This document shows, one piece after another, positions 25,537 to 35,510 of a stretch of 64,000 bases of DNA. This DNA is from Methylocystis rosea SV97. GTDB taxonomy: Bacteria; Pseudomonadota; Alphaproteobacteria; Rhizobiales; Beijerinckiaceae. The position numbers were made by a program, and so were the translations under genes. The notes beneath the pieces are model-generated. The model made no database searches and was not told the DNA's origin. It worked only from the letters and a program-made list of their open reading frames with translations. Position 1 is the first letter of the stretch; each line of letters starts with the position of its first letter. The DNA is taken from positions 186,001 through 250,000 of the forward strand of contig NZ_KB889963.1 in the NCBI RefSeq assembly GCF_000372845.1, written 5' to 3'.

Positions 25537-26334
25537 ATGACCCAACCGCTGGCGTCGCTGCGGAAAAGCCTGGCTTGCGCCCATCGGGCCGCAACTTCCG
25601 AGACCATCGCGCTCGGGGCGGAAAGCCTCGATCGGCGGCTCGGCGGCGGAATTCTCCGCGCGGCGCTGCACGAGGCCTATGCCGAGACCGCCGCCGACGC
25701 CCCGGCGGCGATGGGCTTCGCTCTGGCGCTCGCCAGGCGCGCACTGGCGGGCGCGGAAAAGCCGCTGCTCTGGGCGCGCCCCGAGGCGCTGAGCGCCGAA
25801 TCCGGCGCGCCCTATCCGCCGGGCCTCGCCGACATCGGCCTCGACCCCGCCGCCGTCGCCTTCATTCGCGTGCGCGACGCTCGAGAGGCGCTGCAGGCGG
25901 GCGTCGAAGCCGGACGCTGCGCAACTGTGGGCGCGACGCTGATCGAACTCTTCGGCGAAGCGCGCGCCTATGATCTGACCGCGAGCCGGCGCCTGGCTCT
26001 GGCGGCCGCTGCCGCTGGCGCGCCGATCTTTGTCTCCCGCGTCGGCGCCTCCCCTGCGCCGAGCGCCGCCGCAAGCCGCTGGCTTGTGCGCGCCGCGCCT
26101 TCCCGCGCGCTGGCGGCGAATGCGCCGGGATCAGCGGCTTTTACGATTTTTCTGCTGCGCCAGCGCGGCGGCGCGGCGGGGCATGAGTGGCGTGTGGAGT
26201 GGAACCGTGACCGTGGCGCCTTCGAGGACAGAACATTCGACGCATCGTCGCTATCTGGCTCTGTGGCTTCCCTTCCTGTCGGCGGAACGCCTGGCGAAGG
26301 CGCGCCGCAGAGGGCCGGACGCAAATTCGGATGA
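25537..26334 (+). CDS. imuA: ImuA, SOS mutagenesis protein (RecA/SulA-like)
   Basis: A 265-residue protein of the ImuA family. It opens with LASLRKSLACAH, has LDRRLGGGILRAALHEAYAE early, and PLLWARPEAL followed by PYPPGLADIGLDPAAVAFIR in the middle. The sequence resembles a degenerate RecA-type ATPase without an intact Walker A. ImuA works with ImuB and DnaE2 in damage-induced translesion synthesis. It is the first gene after the LexA box. ATG 25537 is chosen; another ATG five bases upstream is out of frame and ends at once. Confidence 0.85.
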   Translation: MTQPLASLRKSLACAHRAATSETIALGAESLDRRLGGGILRAALHEAYAETAADAPAAMGFALALARRALAGAEKPLLWARPEALSAESGAPYPPGLADIGLDPAAVAFIRVRDAREALQAGVEAGRCATVGATLIELFGEARAYDLTASRRLALAAAAAGAPIFVSRVGASPAPSAAASRWLVRAAPSRALAANAPGSAAFTIFLLRQRGGAAGHEWRVEWNRDRGAFEDRTFDASSLSGSVASLPVGGTPGEGAPQRAGRKFG

Positions 26335-27790
26335 TTCGCCGCTCATCCTCGTCAAAAAAGAACGTAGCGCGCTGCGCATCGACGCGCTCGATCGAAAGGC
26401 GATCGCGCTCGGCCTGACGCCGGGCATGACCCTCGCCGACGCCAGGGCGCGCGCGCCCCATCTCGCCGTCGCGCAGGCCGACCCTGACGCCGACGAGCGG
26501 CTGATGCTGCGGCTGGCCGCCTTTTGCGAACAGTTCACGCCGCTCGTGGCGCTCGATCCGCCCGGCGGCCTCATGCTCGACGCGACGGGCTGCGCGCATC
26601 TTTTTGGCGGCGAAGCGATGATGCGGACCTGCATCCTGCGGGCGATGGCGCGCCTCTCCTTCACCGGCCGCGCCGCCGTCGCCGGAACGCCGGACGCCGC
26701 GCGCGCTCTGGCGCGTTTTGGCCAAGAGGGCGTCACGCCTCCGGGCGAAGATGAAATTTTCACACGCCCGCTCTCCATCGCCGCGCTCGAAGCGCCAAAA
26801 GAGACGAGCGTGGCGCTGACGCGCGCCGGCCTCACGACATTGGGCGATCTCGCCGATCGTTCCTCGGCCGCGCTGACGGCGCGTTTTGGCGACGAAACGA
26901 TGCGGCGGCTGACGCGCATTCTGGGACGCGAGGACGCGCGCATCACGCCCTTGCGGCCTTTGCCGGAATGCATGGTCGAGCGGCGCTTCGCCGAGCCTTT
27001 TCTCGATCTCTCAGCTATAGAGAATGTTCTGCGGCCGCTGATCGCGGAAGCGATGGGCATTCTCGAAAGGCGCGGCGAAGGCGGCCGCGCTTTTGAAGCG
27101 CGCTTCTTTCGCACCGACGGCGCGGTGGCGGCCCTGCGTTTCGAAACCGGCGCGCCCTCGCGCAATGTCGAAGCGCTGCTGCGACTCTTTAACCTGAAGG
27201 CCGAGTCGCTCGCCGATCCGCTCGATCCGGGATTCGGCTTCGACGTTATCCGCTTTTGCGTCCTCAACGCCGAAACGCTGGCGCAAAGCCAGATCGGCTT
27301 CGAGCGGCAGAGCGCGCAGGAAGGCGACGTCGCCGATCTCGTTGATCGCCTCGCGGCGCGTTTTGGCCGCGAACGCGTGCTGCGCTTTGCGGCGCATGAG
27401 ACGCATGATCCCGTGCGCGCCGCCTCCTATGTTTACGCGGCGTCTCCTTCCAAACCCAATTCCTGGGAGAAGCCGGAACTTGGCGAACCGCCCTTGCGGC
27501 CGCTGTTTCTGTTTGATCCGCCGCAGCCCATCGACACAATGGCCGAGACGCCGGACGGGCCGCCGATGCATTTCAAATGGCGCCGCGTGCGCCACATGAT
27601 CGCCCGCGCCGAAGGGCCGGAGCGCATCGCGCCGGAATGGTGGCGCAACGCGGTTGGCCGCGACAGGCGAACGCGCGACTATTACCGGCTGGAGGATCGC
27701 GAAGGCCATCGCTTCTGGGTGTTTCGCGAAGGCCTCTATGAAAGCGAAACCGCCGCGCCGCGCTGGTTCCTGCATGGGCTCTTCGCATGA
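26183..27790 (+). CDS. imuB: ImuB, Y-family polymerase-like mutasome scaffold
   Basis: About 535 residues. The conserved start (RRYLALWLPFLSAERLAKARR) lies 22 residues after the ATG at 26183; in-frame GTGs at 26192, 26207 and 26213 are alternatives. The ATG choice gives a 152-nt overlap with imuA. It has a Y-family fold (CEQFTPLVALDPPGGLMLDATGCAHLFGGE, AGLTTLGDLADRSSAALTARFG). The catalytic acidic residues are not conserved as in DinB, so it is regarded as an inactive scaffold linking DnaE2 to the beta clamp. The stop overlaps the dnaE2 start (ATGA). Confidence 0.9.
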   Translation: MSGVWSGTVTVAPSRTEHSTHRRYLALWLPFLSAERLAKARRRGPDANSDDSPLILVKKERSALRIDALDRKAIALGLTPGMTLADARARAPHLAVAQADPDADERLMLRLAAFCEQFTPLVALDPPGGLMLDATGCAHLFGGEAMMRTCILRAMARLSFTGRAAVAGTPDAARALARFGQEGVTPPGEDEIFTRPLSIAALEAPKETSVALTRAGLTTLGDLADRSSAALTARFGDETMRRLTRILGREDARITPLRPLPECMVERRFAEPFLDLSAIENVLRPLIAEAMGILERRGEGGRAFEARFFRTDGAVAALRFETGAPSRNVEALLRLFNLKAESLADPLDPGFGFDVIRFCVLNAETLAQSQIGFERQSAQEGDVADLVDRLAARFGRERVLRFAAHETHDPVRAASYVYAASPSKPNSWEKPELGEPPLRPLFLFDPPQPIDTMAETPDGPPMHFKWRRVRHMIARAEGPERIAPEWWRNAVGRDRRTRDYYRLEDREGHRFWVFREGLYESETAAPRWFLHGLFA

Positions 27791-30700
27791 GCGCGCCTTT
27801 CGCCGAACTCGTCGCGGCAACGAATTTCTCCTTCCTGCGCGGCGCGTCGCATCCGTCAGACATGGCGCTGACGGCGCTGCTGCTCGGCCATAGCGGAATT
27901 GGCATCGCCGACCGCAACAGCGTCGCCGGGGTCGTGCGCGCCTATGCCGCGCTTAAGGAACTGCGCGAAAAATTAAGCGATCCGCCGGCCGGCGACGATG
28001 CGACGCTTCTGGCGCAGCTTGACGCAGAGCGCGCCCAATCCTTCAAGCTCGTCGTCGGCGTGCGGCTCGTCTTCGCCGACGAGACGCCCGACATCGTCGC
28101 CCATCCACAAAATCGCAATGGCTGGGCGAGGCTCACGCGGCTGCTGACGACAGGGAATCTTCGCGCCAAGAAAGGCGAATGCCGTCTTTATTTCGACGAT
28201 CTTGCACAAGCCGCGCACGATCTGCTGCTGATCGTCATGCCTTCACGCAATCTGACGCGCCTGCCCTCGACGCTCGCGCGTCTGAGCGATCTTGCGCAAG
28301 ACGACGTCTGGCTCGGCGCGACCATGCCGCGGCGCGGCGACGACAGGCGGCGCCTCGCAAGACTGAAAGAAATTGCCGCGCGAACGCAGACGCCCTTGCT
28401 CGCGACGAATGACGCGCTTTACGCCGATCCCGGCCAGCGCGATCTGCAAGACGTTATGACCTGCATCCGCGAAGGCGTGACGCTCGCGCAAGCCGGACGC
28501 CGGATCGAGATCAACGCCGAGCGCTATTTGAAGACGCCGGAAGAAATGATGCGGCTCTTCGCTGACGCGCCGGAGGCGCTCGAGGAGACGCAATGTTTTC
28601 TCGCGCGCGTCGATTTCTCGCTCGATCAATTGACATATGAATATCCGGACGAGCCTGTCCCGCCGGGGCGCAATCCCCAGGAATGGCTCGAGGAGCTGAC
28701 CTATCGCCACGCCGTCATGCGCTATCCAGACGGCGTGCCGGAGAAGGTCGAGAAGCTTCTGCGCGAAGAACTGGCGCTCATCGAGACGCTCGACTATGCG
28801 CGTTATTTTCTCACCATTCACGACATCGTGCGGATCGCCGAAGACAAGGGGATTCTCTGCCAGGGGCGCGGCTCCGCCGCCAATTCCGCCGTCTGCTATG
28901 TGCTCGGCGTCACCTGTGTCGATCCGGCGGAGAATGATCTGCTCTTCGCCAGATTCATCTCGCAGGAGCGCAAGGAGCCGCCCGACATCGACGTCGATTT
29001 CGAGCATGAGCGGCGCGAAGAGATCATCCAGCATATTTACGGCAAATACGGCCGCGAGCGCGCCGGACTCGTTGCGACTGTCATCAGCTACAGGCCGCGC
29101 AGCGCCATTCGCGAAGTCGGCAAGGTCTTCGGACTGACCGAGGACGTGACCGCCGCTCTCGCCAGCACGCAATGGGGCAGTTGGGGCGCCGACATTCCGC
29201 AGACTTATATCCGCCAGACCGGGCTTGATCCCGAAAATCCCGTCATCCGCCGCGCCATTCATTTCGCGACCCGGCTGCTCGGCTTTCCGCGCCATCTCTC
29301 GCAGCATGTCGGCGGCTTCGTTCTCGCGCGCGGGCGGCTCGACGAGTTGACGCCCATCGCCAACGCCGCGATGCCTGAGCGCACTTTCATCGAATGGGAC
29401 AAGGACGACATCGACGCGCTTGGCCTGATGAAAGTCGACGTGCTGGCGCTCGGCATGCTCACCTGCATCCGAAAATGTTTCGATTATTTGCGCGCCCATG
29501 AGGGAAAAGACATGGGCCTCGCCGACGTGCCGGCCGACGACATGGCGACCTACGACATGCTGTGCAGAGGCGACTCCATCGGCGTCTTTCAGGTCGAGAG
29601 TCGCGCCCAGATGAATATGCTGCCGCGCCTGAAGCCGCGTGAATTCTATGATCTCGTCATTCAGGTGGCGATCGTGCGGCCGGGACCGATCCAGGGCAAT
29701 ATGGTGCATCCCTATCTGCGCCGCCGTTCCGGAAGCGAGCCGGTGATCTATCCCTCGCCCGCGCCGGAGCACGGACCGCCGGACGAATTGCGCAAGGTGC
29801 TTGAAAAGACCAAGGGCGTGCCGCTCTTTCAGGAGCAGGCGATGAAGCTCGCCATGGTCGCCGCAAAATTCTCCGATGTTGAAGCCAATCGCCTGCGCCG
29901 CGCCATGGCGACCTTTCGCAATCTTGGCACCATCCATGAATTCGAGGCGCTGATGGTCGAACGCATGGCGGCGCGCGGCTATGATCGCGGCTTCGCGCAA
30001 AGCTGTTTCGAACAGATCAAGGGCTTCGGCTCCTATGGCTTTCCCGAAAGCCACGCCGCGTCCTTCGCCAAGCTCGTCTACATCTCCTCCTGGATCAAAT
30101 GTCACTATCCGGCGATCTTCGCCTGCGCCCTGCTCAACTCGCAGCCGATGGGCTTTTATGCGCCGACGCAGATCGTGCGCGACGCGCGCGAGCATGGCGT
30201 CGACGTGCGCGCCGTCGACGTGAATTTCAGCGAATGGGACAATACGCTGGAACGTACGGGAGATTTGGCGCTGCGTCTCGGCTTCCGCCAGGCGGACGGC
30301 GTGCATGAGAGCGAAGGACATCGCATCGTCGCAGCGCGGACGAAGCCCTATGACAGCGTCGAAGACCTTGCGCGGCGGGCGGCGCTCAACGGCGCGACGA
30401 TGCGCGCGCTCGCCGACGCCGACGCTTTCCGCTCATTGCAAACCGACCGCCGCGACGCGCTCTGGGCCGTGCGGCGTCTGCCCGACGCCAAACCCCTGCC
30501 GCTCTTTGCCGCCGCCGACGCGCGCGAACTCGCCAAGGAACAAGATCCGCTGCTGCCGTCCATGTCGCTTGGCGAACATGTGGCGGCCGATTATCAAACG
30601 CTGCGGCTCTCGCTGAAAGCCCATCCAATGGCGGTGCTGCGGCCGATTTTCGCGCGCGAACGGATCATCACTTGCGCGGAAGTTTCGGCGCTCACGGATG

Positions 30701-31080
30701 GCGCCTTTGCGCGCGGCGCCGGCGTCGTGCTGGTGCGGCAACGGCCCGGACAGGGCAACGCCATTTTCGTCACGCTCGAAGATGAAACCGGCATCCTCAA
30801 TATCGTCATCTGGGCGCGCCTCTTCGAGCGCTACCGCCGCGAGACGATGGCGTCACGACTCATGCTGGTGGAAGGAAGGGTGCAGAAGAGCCCCGAAAAT
30901 GTCGTGCATCTGATGGCGCAGCGCATTATCGACCGCAGCCAAGACCTCAAGAGACTGTCAGACGCGCATCAGCCGGAAATCGTCCTGTCTCGCGCGGACG
31001 AATTCATCCATCCCCAGCATCCGCGCGGCGGCCATCCGCGCAATGTTCGGATCTTGCCGAAGTCGCGGGATTTCCATTGA
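27787..31080 (+). CDS. dnaE2: Error-prone DNA polymerase DnaE2
   Basis: A 1097-residue C-family polymerase alpha subunit. The PHP domain begins FAELVAATNFSFLRGASHP. The palm/finger region has CQGRGSAANSAVCYVLGV, the catalytic acidic motif PPDIDVDFEHERREE, and further FIEWDKDDIDALGLMKVDVLALGML. The helix-hairpin-helix and OB-fold parts are at the C-terminus, ending in FIHPQHPRGGHPRNVRILPKSRDFH-type sequence characteristic of DnaE2. Together with ImuA/ImuB it performs SOS mutagenesis. It overlaps imuB by 4 nt. Confidence 0.96.
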   Translation: MSAPFAELVAATNFSFLRGASHPSDMALTALLLGHSGIGIADRNSVAGVVRAYAALKELREKLSDPPAGDDATLLAQLDAERAQSFKLVVGVRLVFADETPDIVAHPQNRNGWARLTRLLTTGNLRAKKGECRLYFDDLAQAAHDLLLIVMPSRNLTRLPSTLARLSDLAQDDVWLGATMPRRGDDRRRLARLKEIAARTQTPLLATNDALYADPGQRDLQDVMTCIREGVTLAQAGRRIEINAERYLKTPEEMMRLFADAPEALEETQCFLARVDFSLDQLTYEYPDEPVPPGRNPQEWLEELTYRHAVMRYPDGVPEKVEKLLREELALIETLDYARYFLTIHDIVRIAEDKGILCQGRGSAANSAVCYVLGVTCVDPAENDLLFARFISQERKEPPDIDVDFEHERREEIIQHIYGKYGRERAGLVATVISYRPRSAIREVGKVFGLTEDVTAALASTQWGSWGADIPQTYIRQTGLDPENPVIRRAIHFATRLLGFPRHLSQHVGGFVLARGRLDELTPIANAAMPERTFIEWDKDDIDALGLMKVDVLALGMLTCIRKCFDYLRAHEGKDMGLADVPADDMATYDMLCRGDSIGVFQVESRAQMNMLPRLKPREFYDLVIQVAIVRPGPIQGNMVHPYLRRRSGSEPVIYPSPAPEHGPPDELRKVLEKTKGVPLFQEQAMKLAMVAAKFSDVEANRLRRAMATFRNLGTIHEFEALMVERMAARGYDRGFAQSCFEQIKGFGSYGFPESHAASFAKLVYISSWIKCHYPAIFACALLNSQPMGFYAPTQIVRDAREHGVDVRAVDVNFSEWDNTLERTGDLALRLGFRQADGVHESEGHRIVAARTKPYDSVEDLARRAALNGATMRALADADAFRSLQTDRRDALWAVRRLPDAKPLPLFAAADARELAKEQDPLLPSMSLGEHVAADYQTLRLSLKAHPMAVLRPIFARERIITCAEVSALTDGAFARGAGVVLVRQRPGQGNAIFVTLEDETGILNIVIWARLFERYRRETMASRLMLVEGRVQKSPENVVHLMAQRIIDRSQDLKRLSDAHQPEIVLSRADEFIHPQHPRGGHPRNVRILPKSRDFH

Positions 31081-31102
31081 GGGCGCGACAGAGACAGTCC
31101 GC

Positions 31103-31444
31103 TTAACTGCTCTTCACTCTCTTATCGGCCGGCAGGCTCGCCAACGCCTGCTGACGCAGCTTATCGATCTCCACACGCGTCTTGCGCGCCTCGGCGCGAG
31201 CGATCTTCGCGGCGCGGCGCACGGAGAGATGCCCAAGCCAGGAAGAGATCCCGCCCGCAAGCACGCCAATCGCCATCGACGCCAGAACGACAAGGAAGAT
31301 CGGCGCCTCGAAAGAAGGACCCGATCCGTCGCTCGGCGCGAAGGGATCAAGCCCGATGCGCACCGAGCCACGATTGGCCATCGAGAAAAACAAAATGATG
31401 AGCGCCAGAGGAACGAAAATGATGACGCGCAGGATGGACTTCAT
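31103..31444 (-). CDS. LapA-domain (DUF1049) inner-membrane protein
   Basis: A 113-residue protein from ATG 31444, where GAGGGAG provides the RBS. It has two membrane helices (ILRVIIFVPLALIILFFSMAN, then APIFLVVLASMAIGVLAGGISSWLGH) and a basic C-terminal coiled coil (KIARAEARKTRVEIDKLRQQ). This is the LapA/LapB-type DUF1049 topology, linked in E. coli to LPS assembly control. It follows ihfB on the same strand after 115 nt, as is usual in alphaproteobacteria. Confidence 0.85.
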   Translation of the reverse strand: MKSILRVIIFVPLALIILFFSMANRGSVRIGLDPFAPSDGSGPSFEAPIFLVVLASMAIGVLAGGISSWLGHLSVRRAAKIARAEARKTRVEIDKLRQQALASLPADKRVKSS

Positions 31445-31559
31445 AACATCTCCCTCTTGCCGGCGCCGCGCAACACGCTGGGCAGCCGCCACATACAGCC
31501 GCCGCTTCGCCGCTGCCGCGCGTCCCGAGACCCAGAGGACGCAGCCGCTTTAAATCGCA

Positions 31560-31850
31560 TCAGCCCGGATAATTCTCGTTGAGGCGCTCGCGCATCTCTT
31601 TACCGGTTTTGAAGAACGGCACGCTCTTTTGCTGCACCGACACCTGCGCGCCCGTGCGTGGATTGCGGCCGGTGCGCGCATCGCGTTTCTTGACCGAAAA
31701 CGCGCCGAAGCCTCGCAATTCAACGCGATCGCCCCGCGCCAATGCCGAGGTGATCTCGTCAAGAATCGTGCTGACGATTGTCTCGACGTCGCGCTGGTAA
31801 AGATGGCCATTTCGGCGCGCGATACGTTGAATAAGTTCCGACTTTATCAT
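31560..31850 (-). CDS. ihfB: Integration host factor beta subunit
   Basis: A 96-residue HU/IHF DNA-bending protein starting [14 protein letters not shown] at 31850. The DNA-intercalating arm is [31 protein letters not shown], with [18 protein letters not shown] before it; IHF binds the minor groove and bends DNA sharply. The IhfB assignment over HU rests on the [22 protein letters not shown] pattern and on its place after sppA. Confidence 0.93.
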   Translation of the reverse strand: MIKSELIQRIARRNGHLYQRDVETIVSTILDEITSALARGDRVELRGFGAFSVKKRDARTGRNPRTGAQVSVQQKSVPFFKTGKEMRERLNENYPG

Positions 31851-31895
31851 GAGCCGATCCAATATGTTGGCGTCGAACACAGCGCGACGCCCGAG

Positions 31896-32867
31896 TCAGT
31901 TTGCGGCCGAATGCTGCCAAATCGCCAAAAGGCCGTCAAGCTCGCCGCTCCGTTCGAGGAGAATTGATTTTTCTAAAAAACCGGCGATCGATTCCAATCC
32001 GGCGACCCGCGCGAGGCCGGCGGCGGCGCCGACAAGCCCAAGCCGCTCGAGGCTGGATTTCTTCTTCCACTCGCGCACAGGCATGTCTTTCGCAATTCCT
32101 TTGTTGGCGACCAGCCAATCGATGGCCTCGCGTTGGCCGCCGATGAGATCGACAAGCTTCAGCGGCACGCCCTGGCGCGCGGTGAAAACACGGCCGTCAG
32201 AGACCTTGGCCAGTTCCGCGTCGTCAAGCTTGCGCCGCTCCTGAACCAGCGCCTTGAACCAAGCGAAGGAGTCCGCGACAAGACTGGCGATCGCTTCGCG
32301 CGCTTCGGGGCTCGTCGGTTCGAGCCCGTTCGGCGTGGCCTTGAGCGGCGACGATTTTATCGTCTCGACCTCGACGCCCCAATTATTAAGCAGCTTCGAG
32401 ACGTTGGGATATTGGAACAACACGCCGATCGAGCCGACCAGCGAATTGCCCCGCGCGACGATCGTGTCGGCGGCGAGCGCGGCGATATAGGCGCCGGACG
32501 CGGCCACCGTCCCGACAACGGCGACGACGGGCTTCTTCTCAGCGACGCGCCGAAGCTCCTCATAGAGCCGTTCGGAGCCTGTCGTCGTGCCGCCGGGACT
32601 CTCAATCTCCAGCAGCAGAGCCTTCGTCTGGCTCGATTCCCCGATCTTCTTGATCATATCGATCGTATCGTCGTCGCCGGTGATGACGCCCTGCAGTTCG
32701 AGGCGGGCGATATGCGGCGTGAGCTTATCGGCGGAATCGGCGCCGCCGAGCCGCACCACGGCGACGAGGCCCGCGACGCCCAAGGCGATTAGGGCGGCGA
32801 GACGCCACCAGCCGAGCTTGCGGCGAAGCCTACGGCGATCAACAAAATAGTCGGTGGGAGGTGACAT
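31896..32867 (-). CDS. sppA: Signal peptide peptidase SppA (short form)
   Basis: A 323-residue membrane peptidase that degrades signal-peptide remnants. One N-terminal transmembrane helix (LGWWRLAALIALGVAGLVAVV) precedes a single S49 domain. S124 in TVAASGAYIAALAAD is the nucleophile; the general-base Lys should lie in the TIKSSPLKATPNG segment. Further blocks are IESPGGTTTGSERLYEEL and GSIGVLFQ. ATG 32867 is chosen because the upstream continuation of the frame has no conserved sequence. It stands between cutA and ihfB on the same strand. Confidence 0.93.
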   Translation of the reverse strand: MSPPTDYFVDRRRLRRKLGWWRLAALIALGVAGLVAVVRLGGADSADKLTPHIARLELQGVITGDDDTIDMIKKIGESSQTKALLLEIESPGGTTTGSERLYEELRRVAEKKPVVAVVGTVAASGAYIAALAADTIVARGNSLVGSIGVLFQYPNVSKLLNNWGVEVETIKSSPLKATPNGLEPTSPEAREAIASLVADSFAWFKALVQERRKLDDAELAKVSDGRVFTARQGVPLKLVDLIGGQREAIDWLVANKGIAKDMPVREWKKKSSLERLGLVGAAAGLARVAGLESIAGFLEKSILLERSGELDGLLAIWQHSAAN

Positions 32868-32961
32868 CCAAGGGTCCCGATGGCTGGCGTGGCGCGCGGG
32901 GGCTCGCCGCGCAGAACGTAATGCCGAGATCGACGATTTGGAAGACGCTTCGCCGGTGCGC

Positions 32962-33279
32962 TTACCGTCGCGTCGCCTCCATCGCCCAGGCGAGATAATC
33001 TTTGTCCGCCTCGGCGACGTCGATGCGCAGTATTTCCGGCGTCTCATAGCTATGCAGACGGCGGACCAGTTCGGCAAGCGCGGGATAGTCATCGCCGCGC
33101 GCTTTCATGTGCAATAAAAACTCAGGCTCTTCGCGCATCTCGTCCTTCCAGACGTAATGGCTGCGAATGGGATGTATCTGAACGCAGGCGGCGAGCTTCG
33201 CCGAGAGCGCCGCCCGGGCAAGCGCGCGCGCCTTTTCCTCGTCGTCAATCGTCGTGACGAGGATTACAAGCGCGCTCAT
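32962..33279 (-). CDS. cutA: CutA divalent-cation tolerance protein
   Basis: A 105-residue CutA1 family protein: LVTTIDDEEKARALARAALSAKLAACVQIHPIRSHYVWK opens it, with EPEFLLHMKAR and RLHSYETPEIL as later signatures. Members are very stable trimers with a ferredoxin-like fold that bind Cu2+ in vitro; the physiological role is unclear. It starts 6 nt after the DegP-type protease gene. Confidence 0.93.
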   Translation of the reverse strand: MSALVILVTTIDDEEKARALARAALSAKLAACVQIHPIRSHYVWKDEMREEPEFLLHMKARGDDYPALAELVRRLHSYETPEILRIDVAEADKDYLAWAMEATRR

Positions 33280-33285
33280 GCCGAT

Positions 33286-34773
33286 TTAACCGCCGATAAC
33301 GGTCGTGAACACCTGCCCGCCGCGCGCCAGGGTGATCTTCCAATAGTAGGCGCGCGCCGCCGTTACGCTCTCCAGATCGCGCGTCGTCCCGATCTTTTGA
33401 TCATTGACGGCGAGAATGATGTCGCCGCGCTGCAGATTGAGCTGCTGCGCGTAGGAGCCGTCATCGACCTCGGACACCACGACGCCATTGGTCGTTCCCT
33501 GCACCGACATCTCTTCGATGACCGCGGGAGAAATATTTATCACCGTCGCGCCGGCGAAGGGCGACGCGCCCTTTATCCTTATCGCGTCGCGCGGCGGCGT
33601 TTCCGGCGCCGGCGCGAGGCGAATTTGCGCGACGATCTTTTTGCCGCCGCGCAACACGCCGAGCGTCGCCTGCCCGCCAATCGGCTTGGTGGCGAGCCGA
33701 TAGCCGACCGCCTCCGGGTCATCGGCCGTCTGGCCGTCGACCGAAATGATGACGTCGCCGCGCTTCAGACCGGCTTCAGCTGACGGCCCCTTCGGATCGA
33801 CGTCGGCCAGCAGAGCGCCGGTGGGGCGATCGAGCCCGAGGCCGTCGGCGATCTCCTGCGACAGCGATTGCAGCGTCGCGCCCATCCAGGCCCGCCGCAC
33901 CTGCTTGCCGCCGCCCTTCGCGGCGGCGATCACGCTCTTGACCATATTGACGGGAATGGCGAAGCCGATGCCGACCGAGCCCCCGGACTTCGAGAAGATC
34001 GCGGAATTGATGCCGACGACGCGCCCGTTCATATCGACCAGCGGTCCGCCCGAGTTGCCGGGGTTGATCGCCGCGTCCGTCTGAATGAAGAAGCCATAGT
34101 CGCTGATGCCGACATGGGTGCGCGAAAGCGCCGAAATAATGCCTTGCGTCACCGTTTGACCGACGCCAAAGGGATTGCCGATCGCGAGCGTCAAATCGCC
34201 GACTTCAAGCGCATCCGAATCGCCAAGCTCCATCGTTGGAAAATTGGCGCCGTCGGCCAGCTTCAACACCGCGAGATCGGTGCGCGGATCGCGTAACAAA
34301 ATCTTCGCGGCGAATTCGCGCTTGTCGGCGAGCGCCACCTTCACGTCGGTCATGCCCTCGATCACGTGGTTGTTGGTGACGACGAGACCGCTTTGATCGA
34401 CGATCACGCCCGAGCCGAGCGACTGCGCCATGTTGCGCCCCGGCATGCCGCCGCCCTCGCCAAAAAAGCGACGAAAGATCGGGTCCTCGAACAGCGGATT
34501 TGCGGGCATGCGCTCGACGCGCGACGCGAAGACGTTGACGACCGCCGGCTGCGCCTTTTTGACCACCGGCGCGAAGGAATTCATCAACTCGCCGCGGCTC
34601 GTCGGCACAGCGCGATCGGGCCCCGGCGGCGTAAAGCTCTCGACGCGGCCAGGCGGCCTTGGGGAAGCGGTCTGAGCCGCCTCGGGCGAAACTTCGGCGC
34701 GCGCGGAGGCGAAAGGCGCCGCGAAGGCGCAGGCGAGCGCCGCAACAATAATCTGACGCGCCGAAATCTTCAT
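33286..34773 (-). CDS. degP: DegP/MucD-type periplasmic serine protease
   Basis: A 495-residue HtrA-family protease. The signal peptide is MKISARQIIVAALACAFAAPFASARA (start 34773). The catalytic triad is H136 (NNHVIEG), D166 (RTDLAVLKL) and S241 (NPGNSGGPL). Two PDZ domains follow: AGLKRGDVIISVDGQ near 315-335, and a C-terminal NLQRGDIILAVNDQKIG. It degrades or refolds damaged envelope proteins. It is separated from rplQ by about 265 nt and likely begins a separate operon with cutA. Confidence 0.94.
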   Translation of the reverse strand: MKISARQIIVAALACAFAAPFASARAEVSPEAAQTASPRPPGRVESFTPPGPDRAVPTSRGELMNSFAPVVKKAQPAVVNVFASRVERMPANPLFEDPIFRRFFGEGGGMPGRNMAQSLGSGVIVDQSGLVVTNNHVIEGMTDVKVALADKREFAAKILLRDPRTDLAVLKLADGANFPTMELGDSDALEVGDLTLAIGNPFGVGQTVTQGIISALSRTHVGISDYGFFIQTDAAINPGNSGGPLVDMNGRVVGINSAIFSKSGGSVGIGFAIPVNMVKSVIAAAKGGGKQVRRAWMGATLQSLSQEIADGLGLDRPTGALLADVDPKGPSAEAGLKRGDVIISVDGQTADDPEAVGYRLATKPIGGQATLGVLRGGKKIVAQIRLAPAPETPPRDAIRIKGASPFAGATVINISPAVIEEMSVQGTTNGVVVSEVDDGSYAQQLNLQRGDIILAVNDQKIGTTRDLESVTAARAYYWKITLARGGQVFTTVIGG

Positions 34774-35039
34774 GAAGCGCTCCGTAGCTCGTTTTTGCCG
34801 GCGCATTTATAGACGCAAAGACGCGAGACGATAAGAATGCGCTGCAATGATGGTTCCGTGCGGAGAAGCGCCGACGAGGCGCCAGCCGGAGGCCCAATCG
34901 CCGATCATGCGGCGTCTGCTCCGAGGTTCTCGGACGCTTCCTTGCCCTTAAAACGCTTTCGGCGCCGCATCCCGATGACGGAGACACGACGCCGCGATTG
35001 TGATCATCATGACGATCGAAACGGTCGCCTTTGAACCGC

Positions 35040-35453
35040 TTACGCCGCCGCCTCTCCTTCGTGGACGGGTCCGGAGTCCTGCCCCCTGGCGTTTACGTCG
35101 CGATCGACGAATTCGATGACCGCAAGCGGCGCATTGTCGCCGTAGCGGAAGCCCGCCTTCAGCACGCGTGTGTAGCCGCCGTTGCGATCCTTGTAGCGAG
35201 GTCCGAGCACGTCGAAGAGCTTGCCGACAAGCTTGACGTCCTTGATCTTGGCGATCGCCTGCCGGCGCGCGTGGAGGTCGCCGCGCTTGCCCAGCGTCAC
35301 GAGCTTTTCGACGACGGGACGCAGATCCTTCGCCTTCGGCAGCGTCGTGACAATCTGCTCATGCTTGATGAGCGCCTGCGCCATATTGGCGAACATCGCC
35401 TTGCGGTGCTCATGCGTGCGCCCGAAGCGGCGCTTCTTGTGACCGTGATACAT
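35040..35453 (-). CDS. rplQ: Ribosomal protein L17
   Basis: 137 residues beginning [25 protein letters not shown], with [28 protein letters not shown] near the end: an unambiguous bL17 of the large subunit. It is the last gene of the alpha cluster, 177 nt after rpoA. That gap is filled by palindromic repeats (35511-35622). The 17-residue acidic tail after FVDRD is specific to this lineage. Confidence 0.98.
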   Translation of the reverse strand: MYHGHKKRRFGRTHEHRKAMFANMAQALIKHEQIVTTLPKAKDLRPVVEKLVTLGKRGDLHARRQAIAKIKDVKLVGKLFDVLGPRYKDRNGGYTRVLKAGFRYGDNAPLAVIEFVDRDVNARGQDSGPVHEGEAAA

Positions 35454-35510
35454 GCGGCTCTCCGTTGATTATGCGGCCGCCGTGCCAAGGAACGGCCGTC
35501 TCCATTATTT

